Below are positions 34,600-46,117 of a DNA stretch of 64,000 nt, piece after piece. Each line of letters opens with the position of its first letter. Position 1 is the stretch's first letter. Below the pieces are notes generated by a model, which saw only the letters and a list, made by a program, of their open reading frames with translations, was not told where the DNA came from and made no database searches. Source of the stretch: Nothopassalora personata (taxonomy: Eukaryota; Ascomycota; Dothideomycetes; Mycosphaerellales; Mycosphaerellaceae). Both the position numbers and the translations under genes were made by a program. The stretch is taken from positions 806,001-870,000 of the forward strand of contig CM066295.1 in assembly GCA_033816765.1 (NCBI GenBank), in the 5' to 3' direction.

Positions 34600-37500
34600 A
34601 CTCATAAGACAAGTGAGCGTTAGTACTAGTAACCTAATAAATCTAAAGACGAGTCCACCGCGTAGCTAGAAGGTAAGTTAAGGGAGGATAAGTAACTATA
34701 AGAAACAAGTAAGATCTAAGGACTAGAAGCACCTATACCCGAAGCATTAGAACTAGAATTAGAACTAGAATCCTATAGGCTACAGCTGTAGCCGGAAATC
34801 AACTAGAAACTAGGAGCCTATAGACCCGCACTAACCACTTAGTTCCACTTAGTCTTACATAACTCCTTTGTCTAGACCTACTCGTTATCGTGGCTAACAC
34901 TAGTCTTACTAGACGCGTCCCTAAGTGGCTAGCTAGTAAAGTTCCTATAGTAGTTACGAAAGAAGCTCTTATTACGCCCTTCGCTTATAAAGCACATCTA
35001 CTCGAGAGTAGTAACTAAGCTAAGCTACTTATCTATTAATTTCATAGCTCGGACGCGCTAATTATGTATCTTCTTATAGAAGAGCTCCGAGTCTAGGCAG
35101 ACCGTAGCATTAAGCTACCTTCTAGCATTAAGGATAACTTCGTTATCGTTCTAAGACTTTAAACCCGCTAGGGCATCGGATAGAGGGCTGATGCTACTAA
35201 GGTGTACGGCCGTAGGAAAAGGATGGCCGGGTACTAGGCGTCGATACTTAAACCCCGCAGCGCTCTCACTTAGCGTCTTAAAGTTACGATGGAGGTCCAT
35301 CACCTAGTGCATGCTCTAGCTTCTCTAGAGTTCAAGATAGTCGTCGTCGCAGATCTCGATAAAGTAAGGGTTAATCTAACGTAGCGTCTTCTTATGTGCG
35401 GCCTACCTTATTAGGACGCCTATAGTAGTTACCCGCATTTACCTAGCGCTTAGGTCCTCTCTAAACCAGCTAATGCTATTCTTGTTTAGGTAATTCTAGA
35501 CCCTAACCGAGAAGAAACGCTTCAATCGGCCGTCTTCTATACAGTCGTTAATCTAGCACTACTAGATAAACTCTCTAGCATTCCCTTTCTTATAAAAACC
35601 GTGTAAAAACTCCGGCCTACTAGTGCCCTCTAAGTTAAGAGAGTATAGTATATTAAGCCGGTTACTAGTCTAGTAGTTTTCAATTTCGAGGTTTAAGTCG
35701 ACCCTAGTATGCTATACTATAGTGTTCGCGTTACCCCCCTAATGAGCCCTATTAAAGCTGAAAATCGTAGGCCTAGGGAAGGAGATAAACCGAGTGTAGT
35801 GTTAAGGGTGTAGAGCTACTTATAAGAGCTACAGCCCGGGGTCTTATCGCATAATCTATTAGCTTAGAGAATACTACATGTTCTAGTAGACGCCGCCGTT
35901 ACTAACCTTGTTTAATTCTCGTAGGTGCTATCGGTACACGTCAAATTCTCGACTTATTATCTCCCTAACTGTTTTAACCCGCGGCGCTAGTTTAGCGTTA
36001 TTATACTAGTATAGTATGTTGCTATTAATGTAGGTACCGGTACTATTAAGATCGGCTTAGTTAGCTTCATCGATACTAAATTTATCGAGGATCTAGTTAT
36101 AGTTAGTATACGTAACGATGCTACTCGTAGTGCTAACTTTACCTCGAACGCGGAGGTAGCTAAGCGGGTTAATAGTCTTCTAACTACGCTTATTAGGGCG
36201 AAACCACGACCTATTCTTTACCTTAATAGCTAAAAAACTCTTGCCTTTAAAGAGCTAGTCTTGGACCTTAAGCGCGCGCTTACATAGGGTATTAGCGGTA
36301 ATACCGGGATTCGTAACGAAGTAGAGAGCCTTATAGTAGAAATCTCGAATATACTAATCGCACATTATAGCGCTAACCTTACTATCCCTCTTAAGAACGT
36401 CCGAGACAGCATATTCGAGCATCTTAAGGCCCGCCATCCGGTGCTTAGGTAGCTAGTTAATGCTATCTATATTAATCGAGTTTCTAAACTTAATGCTATA
36501 GTACCGCTTATTATAGGTACAGTTAGCGCGCTTAATCCGGAGGGCCTCGTCTTCTTATAGGATCTAATCCTTAAAGACTAATACATCCCTAATTATAGCC
36601 GAAGGTAACATAGTGAGTATCGGATTGCTATTCTTAGTTAGGGCCGGAGTAGATCGTAGGGTACTAACCGGTGTACCTAGCGGACTGCCCTTGCGTATAG
36701 GTACGCTATCTAGCGTTCGGTTAGGCGAGGATCGAGTAGGCGTAGTCATGCCCTTACCTATGCTCTCGCCTATACGGAGCTACTTAAGTCGACTCGACTT
36801 ACGACCGCCTCTTAATAGGACTATAGGCTAGGTAGAGGCTAGTAGAGTTAGCGTAGTACTCTTTATACGTCCTTTACCTTTACTACCCGGTAGTAGCTAA
36901 CGTGGCTATTGCTAGCTAGATGGTCTAGGTTAATCTATACTGTCCTCTAGGGACGCGGGCTTCTTAGTAATAGTACCCTCTATGAAGTATAGAAGGCTAT
37001 CCTTATAGACGGCTAGGCGGTATCTTCTAATGATCTCCCTACTCTTAGCCGACTACGGATTAATGCTACGTGCTTTAGCCTCCCTATCGCACCGGGTAAG
37101 ATTACTAGGCTCTAGAATTCGCTTACGATCTATGCCCTTGCGGCCAATCCTTATACGCTAGATTAATACCCTCTAGATTCTACTAATAGCCCTACTATAG
37201 TCTAGGTACTTGTTAATAAAGGCCGTAAACTGGCGGCGCCCGCTGTTAGTACTATAAAGCTCGGAGATAACGCGTCGATTAAGAATCTTATTATCTATCT
37301 ACTATAGCTAGTAGCGGGTAAGCGTAGCTCGAAGAGTCTTCTCTCGGTTACGAATCTCTAAACCGGTCTTACGAATCTTGCCGACGATAGGAAACAAGAC
37401 ATCGAGCTTCTTATTACTAAGGAATTCATCCTAGTAGCTCTTACCTATGCCGCTCTTAACTTCCTCGAAAAACAGGTTAACCTAGACGGAGTAGTCTTCA

Positions 37501-37760
37501 AACACCTTCTCGAAGCCCTTATAGAAGTCCTTTAACACCTTAACCCGCTTCTAAGGACTAAGCTCTCGGAACATAACATTAGCGGCGGACTTCGGCGTGT
37601 TCGTATTAGTAAGGACATACTTAACGTTGTCCGGTAGGCGAAGGGACTCGAATAAGGTCTAAGGTAGGCGGGTAAGCCTAGTAAAAGTACTAGTAAGCGC
37701 TATGCTCGAGCTAGCCGGGCGTAACGATAGACTAGCTAAAGCTATAATAACTGGGATTTA
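34600..37760 (-). pseudogene. E_A third reading frame, unrecognised protein
   Basis: This is the mirror of the E_B frame at 52930-56175, between integrase and the 3' LTR and on the same strand as Pol. One stretch stays open at 36749-36564 (SSPNRTLDSVPIRKGSPLGT). The C-terminal Ser/Asn repeat is short here (34743-34772), whereas E_B has about nine 12-bp units. I see no reverse transcriptase, integrase, tyrosine recombinase, chromodomain or membrane segment. Function unknown. See the E_B entry for the domain outline. Confidence 0.6.
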
Positions 37761-38188
37761 CTAGTAGTGAGATCGTAAGAGCTAGCTATCTTATAGTACT
37801 ACTCTAGAGTATTAGTAAGCTTTAAAAGCTTAGTATCGGGGTAGGGGCTTTAAAGAAGGTTAAGGTCGTAAAGAGAGAGAGGCTAAAGAACCGTCTAATG
37901 TGTGTAGTAGTAGTAGATGGATGTATTAGTAGCTCTAGTAATAGTGTTAGTGTTTAAAGAAAAAGAGAGGAAGTAGTAGGTAGAGAGCTGCGCTTAAGTA
38001 TGCCTCTTAGCGTATGTCCCTATAACCGTTATAAGGCAGTAGCGCCGAGACCGGTCTTATAAGTAGTAAGAGTAGTGCTATTAAGGTTATACTAAAGTTC
38101 CGATAACCCTACATGTGACCGAAAACTAGTACTAGTAACCACCTAGGTGAGCATTCGGTAGGGGCATGCTACGCTATTACGTAATCCA

Positions 38189-38214
38189 ATTTACCGGTCC
38201 CGGGACCGGTAAAT
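38189..38214. repeat. 26-bp palindrome between integrase and third frame (E_A)
   Basis: Perfect palindrome; half-site ATTTACCGGTCCC followed by its reverse complement. It contains no CA or TG, so CpA-directed RIP cannot alter it. Eight other copies occur in E_A and E_B. Confidence 0.93.
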
Positions 38215-38389
38215 GTAACTCTACTAACTAAAGTCTAACTAAGGTAAGAACACCCTATAAAGTGAAGTCTAGATAACCGAATCGGCTTAATAAACTGAAG
38301 GGCATACGTAACACATGCCTAAGGGAAGTGAACTCCGTACGCTATTGCTAACTAATTAGTTCTTAGCCTCGATCCTACTGAACTGTGAA

Positions 38390-41300
38390 ATTTTGGCTAT
38401 AGAAAGGTTATAAGGCCTAACCTATAGCTTCTTAGATTCCGGTTTAGGATACGATCCCCTTTCGTTAACTCCTATAGGTAGCACGTCTTCGTCGGCGATA
38501 GGCGCGATCTCGTTCGAATTACTACTATCTTCGCTATTAGCGACTTCTCCCTCCCCTATTACGAGATCGATCCTATTATCTAGGCCTAGTACTCCTATGT
38601 TATCCGGGCGAAGCTCTAGAACTGGCTTAAGGTTTTCTCGTGCCTAAATACCCTTTATTAGCGTACTATTAAGTTCCTTAAGAATATAGGTACTAAACTC
38701 CCTAGAGACACTAGACACCCGATATGGACCTTACTATCGGTAACCGATCTTACGTAAGAAGTTATCCTTATATAGCTTATCGAATCTTATAACAAGGTTG
38801 CCCTTTTAGAAACTAATAGAGTTAACATTCCGGTGAGAATTAAAGTAGTCCTTACTAAGTTCTCTTAGTCGCTTCCTTCGAGTATATAGCTCTTCTAAAC
38901 TAAGGTCTCGAGCCTAGAGCTAACGCGCACGTATAGTAAGTAGGTCCTTAGTCGTTCTTACCGATCCCTATTAGTAATTCGCCTACGTTGGGTGCTTAAC
39001 CTTAATTAGTAGAATCGTGCAATAGCTATATAGGACCTAAGCTAGCGTCATTCTAGTAGTACGATAGGTCGTAGTCCTATTAGCCTATAATATAGCGGGT
39101 ACCTATTGCTCCTATCCGCGGTATATGTTCCTTATAAGCTTTACTAACGCTATAAGAATCGGACGGTATCTAGCCTCGACCGGAGCATTCGACTACGGAT
39201 AGTACGGTAATATTCGGATCCTTCGAACACTAAGCCCTACGAGCAACCGCTTAACCTTAGCCGTATAAACCGTAGCGTTATTAAGCACAATTTTAGCATA
39301 GTAGCCGTGCCTATAGAAGACATCTTCGTATAGAAACTTAGTAACCGTCTTAGAGCTAGGAGGTGCCCTTATTACTCTAGCCTCGATCTAGTTACTAAGT
39401 GCTTCGCGCGTAACTAGGAGGTATCCATTTTTATGTACCTAGACGGGGTCCGAGTACTACTTCTTACTAATGACCTAAGGGCTCGATAAGTGAAGCTTAC
39501 TAGCGCGCTAGTTACCTTCGCGAAACCTATAAGGAGTATAACTTCGAACCTACGTAGAGACATTAGCGAAGCACCCGTCCTAGTAATACCGATCGGAAAT
39601 AAGGTTATATACGACCTTAGCGCTGCGATAACCGTGTCTTTTATAGCATTCTATCACGATCTCCTTCTAAGCCTCGTTATCGTCAATTATAAGTTATAAC
39701 GGTGCTCCTCGGCGCTTCTAGAAGAACAGTAATTAGTCCCGGATAAAGAAATTGACGCTCTTCTTTACTAGTCGCCGGTACTTAGTACGGGTAATACTAT
39801 CGGGCCGGGTCCTAGTTTCTATAACCTAAGTAAGTTACTAAGAGCTTTTAGAATATTAGTCCCCGAGATGTCGTGTTTTCTAGATTTTAACTAGATAGGT
39901 GTCGACCGGCTCCGGATACCCGAATAGCTTATTATTAATTATCCGGTCGACATCGTCTTTGTTAGTTTCCCTAGGTTCCTAAGGTGTAGAGGGCCTACGA
40001 GACAGGGCATCTGGGCTAGTGTACCTAGTCCCCGTAACGTGCTTTACCTCGAACGTGAATAGCCTAATCTATACGACCTACCGGGCTATTACCGAGTTCG
40101 GTAGGTCCGAAGCCGGCCGGTTAAGCTACTATATAAGTGTCTTAGTATTAACCTTAAGGACAAAATTAACGCTAGTAATATATCTCTAGATCTTCTTAAG
40201 CCCCTTAAGGACCCTAAGGCATTCTCGCTTACTAGCATTATATCTAGATTCTAACGCGTTCTAGATTCCACTCTTATACTGCACCGGGTAACGCCGTCGA
40301 GTACTGTCTATTAATTCTTAAGAAACGATACATTCCTATCTAGTACCGCTAGTATTAACTAAGATAAAGATAGACCTAGTACTAGGTAAGTAGTAGAGGG
40401 TGACTAAGGCTAGAGCCTATATAAGATATCTAGTAACCTCTTCTTTCGAGAATTGCTTATTCTCTATCTAGGTGAACTCGGCGCCCTTCTTTAGTAGCTT
40501 ATACATTAGTCGAGCGATAATGACGAACTAGGGAATCTATATCCGGAAGTACACACATAGCCCTACATAGGTGCGGACCTCCTTAATATAGGTAGGCGTA
40601 GGCTAGTCTAGGATCTTAGCTACAACCTTTAGGTTAGGATAGCGACCGTCCGGGCTAGTAACGTACCTAACAATCTTAAGCTTTTTATATAACTATTAGG
40701 ATTTGCCTCTAGCAACTACCGCACTAGCTCTCTCTAGGTTAGTAAGAACTAGATCTAGGGAGACGATGTGCTTAACGACCTATCTCCTTAGCCTAGGCTC
40801 TACTTCGGCATTCCTATAGTCCTTAGTTAGTCCCTTAATACCAATGTTATCGAGAAACGGCTTCGCTCGATGCGAGATATAATTAAGTAGAATCTTTATT
40901 ACCGTACGCACGAACTAAGTAACTAAATTAGTAGCTCCTTAAGGTAGAGTCGTATTACGTACTAGGCTAAGAGGGGTTATGAAGGCTATTAAGTCCCGGC
41001 AGGACTTATCTAAAGTGATCTAATTATAACCTAAAACAGGTCTATAAGTGAAGCGACTCGGCACCCGGTAAAATCCTCTAAGAAGCTATCCGTGTCCGGT
41101 GGAATGTTAGCATCGCGCATAGTAACCTCATTTAGGAGCATAGCTAAGTTAATTAACCGATATAGCACATTGCTTCTAGAGGTATTAACCTTCTTTACGA
41201 CTAGGAACTAGCTATTGGAATATGCCCCTTATAAGTATTCTAGGATGTTGTTCTTAATCCGGGCTCTAATTATGCGCTTAACAATTGCCCTAAGACTTAG

Positions 41301-44300
41301 GTATAGCTAGATAGGGCGTGCCTACTATGGCCTATAAGGGACCGTGTTAATCTTCTAAGGTAGCATAACGTCGTGCCTAATTTGCCTTATGTAACTAAAA
41401 TCCTAAGTAAGGACTGCCTCCCGGTTATAGAGCATCTTATCGAATAAGGCCCTTTCTATTAGCAATAGCTTAATGCTAACCTTAATTAAGGTAAGTCGTT
41501 CTAGCGTAATCCGGCTACCTCGCTTAATACTTGAGAATTTCTTAGTTAAGTACTTCCTATCGAACGGTTCTTATCCTTTAGGCATCTTAGATTCTAGGTA
41601 TAGCGCCCTACGCTTCCATTCTCTATCTCCCTTAACTCGTAATTCTAGGCGTTCGTGAACGCTCGCGTCTACTAGCTTCTTCTTGTCCGCCTTACGCTTA
41701 TACATCGTGGAGACCTACGGCATCCTAATGTTAGCTATATGTTAGCCTACTTATTACTTTCGTGCCTAAGCATTTAATGCAGATTACCTTAGGATCTCGG
41801 AAGGCTAATCCCCTTAAACTAAATAAACGTTAGTAATAGAATCTCCCTTAAACGCGCCTATTCTAATTTCTATAACTCGTTCCTTTACTCTAGTAGTCCT
41901 AAGCAATCCTAACAAGTGAGCTAAATAGTTGCTAGGCGTTAGAGCCTTACCGGGTTCCTATAGATACGTCGTGTCGTAGTAGTATCCGTTTTCCTTACTA
42001 TAGCTATTTACCGGTCCCGGGACCGGTAAATTAAAGTCCGAGGTTTCTCCGAGATAGTGCGAGAACCTTACCGATTTTATTAAATCTAGCTTTAGCAAGT
42101 CGGTGGGTTGAGCGCTGTAACTTAACCTACCCTTCCATTTCCCGACGCTTTTAACAGTTCTTAAAGGGTCTTACACTTGTCCGAGCTAACTAGGGTAGTA
42201 AACATAACACTTTTACCTTTACGGCTAGTAATAGTCCCCTCCTATAAACTATTATCGCAGTTACGGGCAGTAAGTCGCACCTTACGGGCCTACGGACGTC
42301 CTAGGATTATTAGTAAGTTTAGATCCGAGGAGATGAACATGTCTATTTAGTAGTGAACCCTAAATACCTAAACATCCAAATTGCCTACAATACCTTTAAA
42401 CTAGGCCCGCCCTCTAGCACCTCGAAAGGTAAGCTAAGCACTCGACATTACCGGTAACCTAAATCTATAAGCGTTCCTCTAGCCGATAATATTCACCTCG
42501 GAACCCTCGTTAATTAGGTACCTAATCTAGTTCTTGTTTATCCCGAACTCCGCTACTACCTAAGGACTAGGGACTATAGTAAAGTTATTAAGGATACTAG
42601 AGAGCTCGATTTTCTTAACGTCCTTATAGAGCTTAGCAGTAGGGACCGCTCCTTTAGAGTAAAGCATAGTTAAATACACTCCGACATACTAGGCCTAACT
42701 ATCTTCGCGGAAGACCTCCTTATTATACTTAGGTTTATCTTTATAGGTAACTACTTGTCTAGTACGAACCTTAGGGTCCTTTCCTATAAGACGTCGTACT
42801 ATAGCGAGCTTCTCCTAAAGAGCGGGGGTATTAGTAACGCGACCGAAGAGGGTAGCCTCGAACTAGCAACTATATCGAAACTAATCTTAGGCGTTTACAT
42901 TAGGAAACGTTATCTAGAGGATCTAATTAATCTAGTAGATAATACCCTCTTCCTTTATAACCGGGCTATTACTAGCTAAACTATATTGTCAAACGTAGTT
43001 ATTAATCCTTATAGTCTTAGTATTCTATATACGCTTCCTTTATGCGAAGGGGGCGTTCACGGGACTAATAGGTATATCCTTAGGCAGTCCTTTATTAGTA
43101 TCGTTCCCTAGTCTATTTACTTAGGCATTATTTCCCCTTCCTAGGGTTACTCCGGATTCGGCTAACGATTAAGTTTCGCTTATTTAAGCACTAACTTCGT
43201 TAATCATTTTAACCTCCTGCTAGTTAATCTTAGCTTACCGGATCTCCTATTCTAATTGTAGGCGAACTTTCTTAGTAGCCTTAGCTCGGGCTCGTAGATC
43301 CTAGGCTAAGGACCGGGTCCTCGGGTGCGGATTCTTTAGAATGCCTACGGGTGCTTTCCCTTTCAATTTGTTAGACTATATAGGATAGGTAGATACCTCG
43401 TTAAGCTCGCCTAAGTCGATCGCCTACTCCGCTTCACTTTCTCCGAATAAGACCTAATATGTCCTAGTAGCCTTCTCCGTTTAGCTAGACCGTGCGTCCT
43501 AAGGGCTATACTCTATTAAATGCCTAAAGTTAGGAGGGGGCTTAGAATAATTAGGAGGCGTGACCTTAGTTACCCTAGTATAATCCCTACCTATCTATTA
43601 CTTACGTAGTACGGGAATCTTATACTAGTTATTAAACTCGATCGGTCTATAATGTTCTTCGAGTAGAGGGAGCATATAGAGTAGTTTCGGTTTACTATAG
43701 TCCCTCCGAAAGTTAAACTTAGTAGGACGTAGATCGCCTTCTTTCCCTAGATACTACTAGTTATTCGGGGCGAGGTATACGTAGCCCCGGGATATTAAGG
43801 ACCTTATCGCCCTACAATTGCTAGCCTAGTGCTTCGAACTGCTACAGTTATAGTAATAACTATCTATCGCTTTAGACTGTTCGCGATTCTACGATAGGGG
43901 ACGCTACATTACGTAAACCTACAGTTTAGTATCTAGGTCGTGCCTTTCCGGTTATATAGAGCGTTAATTCTCGCTCGGGTAGAAGGTACCCGCGTCCGCG
44001 ACGCGACCGCGCTAGTATGCACGTATGCTCATTTTAGCTACCTTCTAGATGAGGTTATTATTAATAACAGTCCTAGAAGTGGCCTTCTTAAGCGTGTTAA
44101 TCTTAGGCTTAAGGCGCGGCATTTACTTCACGACTAAGCGGTATAGCTAAGGTAAAGTAAGAGGGAAATCTATATACATAGCTTTCTATCCCTCCTTACT
44201 ATCTGCGATGCTAGTAGCTTTATTGAGAATCCTCTAAAAGTTCCTAAACTTCTTAGGTTACTTTAGGTAAAGCCCGTAAGCCTTATAGACCGCTTTCGCG

Positions 44301-44556
44301 ACTGCCTCTAGTAATCCCTAAAGGAGAAGGCGACTCCGGGAGCTATTATCCAAATCCTTAGGTTTAATTAGATCACTTAAGGATACAAATAGGCGGATAA
44401 ATTCCTTTATATCTTATTCTTTAGGCCTCTTACCTTACTGCGCCCTAATAATCTCCTTAAGATATTCCCGACTCCCTAACATCGAGTAGGCGTTAAACCT
44501 TAAGAACTCTAATAAGAACGCCCTCCTAAAACGTGCCTTATTAGTGAACCACCTAG
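38390..44556 (-). pseudogene. E_A gag (C-terminal part), protease, RT, RNase H and integrase
   Basis: This is the minus-strand mirror of 46118-52330. Gag resumes at 44556 after the solo LTR and reads RARFRRAFLLEFLRFN in its un-RIPped form. Its CCHC knuckle is near 43813-43850. Protease lies near 42180-42500 and RT near 40830-41200 (box FLDN at 40847-40858, formerly YLDD or FLDD). The integrase core block YYPQSN lies near 39175-39210. Stops are TAG or TAA. A 26-bp palindrome (42006-42031) separates the protease region from RT. The polyprotein is dead. Confidence 0.83.
42006..42031. repeat. 26-bp palindrome between protease and RT (E_A)
   Basis: The same perfect palindrome as at 38189, within the pol region of E_A. 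Its mirror in E_B is at 48643-48668. Confidence 0.93.
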
Positions 44557-44560
44557 GTAG

Positions 44561-44954
44561 TATTAACGACTAATTGGTTATATTAACTTTAGGTTTAGTT
44601 ATGTCGACCTTAGGTTTAGAGGGAGGGTCCCTTAGGTCTAACTTACCCTAATTTCATTTAGGTTTAATTAGACATTTAGGTGAGCTAGCGGGACCTAGTA
44701 TAGCTATTAAGATATATACTACGCAGTTAAGCATTGTAAGCGTAGCATTAAGGTAACAATTCAATTTATACCTCTCGAGTAGAGGGTATAGGGGTTTAGG
44801 TCCGCTAATCCTCTTATTTTATCTAGCTACTACGCTACTCGTTACGTGACCTAATTTCACGGTCCCGGGACCGGTAAATACCTCTGCTTACATAAGCGCC
44901 GCTCCACACTACCACAACTCGGACAGGCCTACATAGGGTAGTTAGTAGACATTA
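44561..44954 (+). mobile_element. Solo LTR of the E family inside E_A gag
   Basis: This 394-bp LTR has TATTAACGAC and GTAGACATTA termini and the 4-bp duplication GTAG (44557-44560, 44955-44958). It lies antisense to E_A gag at the same gag position where E_A sits in E_B (GTAG is the complement of CTAC). It presumably arose by LTR-LTR recombination of a nested copy. Its palindrome copy is at 44854-44879 with CA in one arm. Confidence 0.9.
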
Positions 44955-44958
44955 GTAG

Positions 44959-45348
44959 TCTTATAACTACGCGCCGGATAGTAGTTTCGCAATTGCGCTT
45001 AAACCTGCCCTAGAAATCATCCTTCTTAATAGATGCCCGAGGCGGATACTAGTCTATTAGGTCGCTAAATCGCTCCTAGAACTTAGTAGCATTAGTGCCA
45101 TTAAAGAACGGATTCTTAGCACCTCCTAGAGGTGGAAAGCGAGGGCTAGCGTTTTCCATTACTACTACTAATCGTCTAAAGAGGGTAGTCATAGTATCCA
45201 TTCCAATTGTACTGTTCGTTCCTACACCTATACCTAATTTAGCGGCGCTAGTTCCGCTTCTCCCTTCCTTACTAGATTTAGGTGTTTCCCCTTCCTCCGA
45301 TTCCTCTATCCCCTTATAAGGGACAGAATCCCTATAGACCCCTTCCAT
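44959..45348 (-). pseudogene. E_A gag, N-terminal part
   Basis: The ATG at 45348 starts MEGVYRDSVPYKGIEESEEG, a 90-residue open stretch rich in Glu, Lys and Ser, up to a TAG at 45076. Beyond it the frame reads ERFSDLID and KDNF to the solo LTR. This is the best-preserved copy of the family's Gag N terminus and gives the start codon lost in E_B. Confidence 0.75.
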
Positions 45349-45534
45349 TTTCGTAGGGTTTATAGGCTATTCGTAGCCTCTACCTATGTCGGTAAAGGTG
45401 CTAAGTTTTTCTAGTAATGTAGCCGTATCTATTGTTACGTGGTACTTACTTTAGAATGTGCTAATACTAGTTGTTACTTAATAGGACCTTATAACCGTAA
45501 TTGTTGCTAAATACCTTAGACCTTAAGTGTTTTC

Positions 45535-45665
45535 GACCTTAGTCGACCTTAACCGTGAACCTTAAACCGTGAACCTTAAACCTTAACCTTAAACCTTAAC
45601 CTTGAGTAATAACCTTAACCGTGAACCTTAGACCTTGAACCGTGATTTTAACCTTATAAACTAGA
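45535..45665 (-). repeat. TTAAGG-rich leader repeats of E_A
   Basis: Reverse complement of the E_B leader array, with CCTTAACC/AAACCTTAACC iterations. It lies between the 5' LTR and gag of E_A. Confidence 0.7.
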
Positions 45666-45719
45666 TACTAATACGCTACCGGGTGTACACTTAATACCCC
45701 CCCTTATTAACTACTAAAA

Positions 45720-46113
45720 TAATGTCTACTAACTACCCTATGTAGGCCTGTCCGAGTTGTGGTAGTGTGGAGCGGCGCTTATGTAAGCAGAGGTATTTAC
45801 CGGTCCCGGGACCGTGAAATTAGGTCACGTAACGAGTAGCGTAGTAGCTAGATAAAATAAGAGGATTAGCGGACCTAAACCCCTATACCCTCTACTCGAG
45901 AGGTATAAATTGAATTGTTACCTTAATGCTACGCTTACAATGCTTAACTGCGTAGTATATATCTTAATAGCTATACTAGGTCCCGCTAGCTCACCTAAAT
46001 GTCTAATTAAACCTAAATGAAATTAGGGTAAGTTAGACCTAAGGGACCCTCCCTCTAAACCTAAGGTCGACATAACTAAACCTAAAGTTAATATAACCAA
46101 TTAGTCGTTAATA
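45720..46113 (-). repeat. 5' LTR of E_A
   Basis: The 394-bp partner of 33864-34257, followed by the duplication CTAC at 46114-46117. Its palindrome copy is at 45795-45820. Confidence 0.9.
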
Positions 46114-46117
46114 CTAC

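Larger units (their letters stand above)
33864..46113 (-). mobile_element. Ty3/gypsy element E_A, inserted antisense in E_B gag
   Basis: Complete element of 12,250 bp on the minus strand. Its 5' LTR is 45720-46113 and its 3' LTR is 33864-34257, both 394 bp with a two-unit 22-bp repeat. The 4-bp duplication CTAC sits at 33860-33863 and 46114-46117. It belongs to the same family as E_B; the two differ by scattered transitions, as if RIPped separately. Its own gag carries a solo LTR (44561-44954). Confidence 0.92.

Noticed and set aside
45095..45319. 74-residue frame opposite E_A gag (also 33499-33723 in E_B)
   Set aside because: It appears in both copies only because it is the reverse complement of the gag N terminus.
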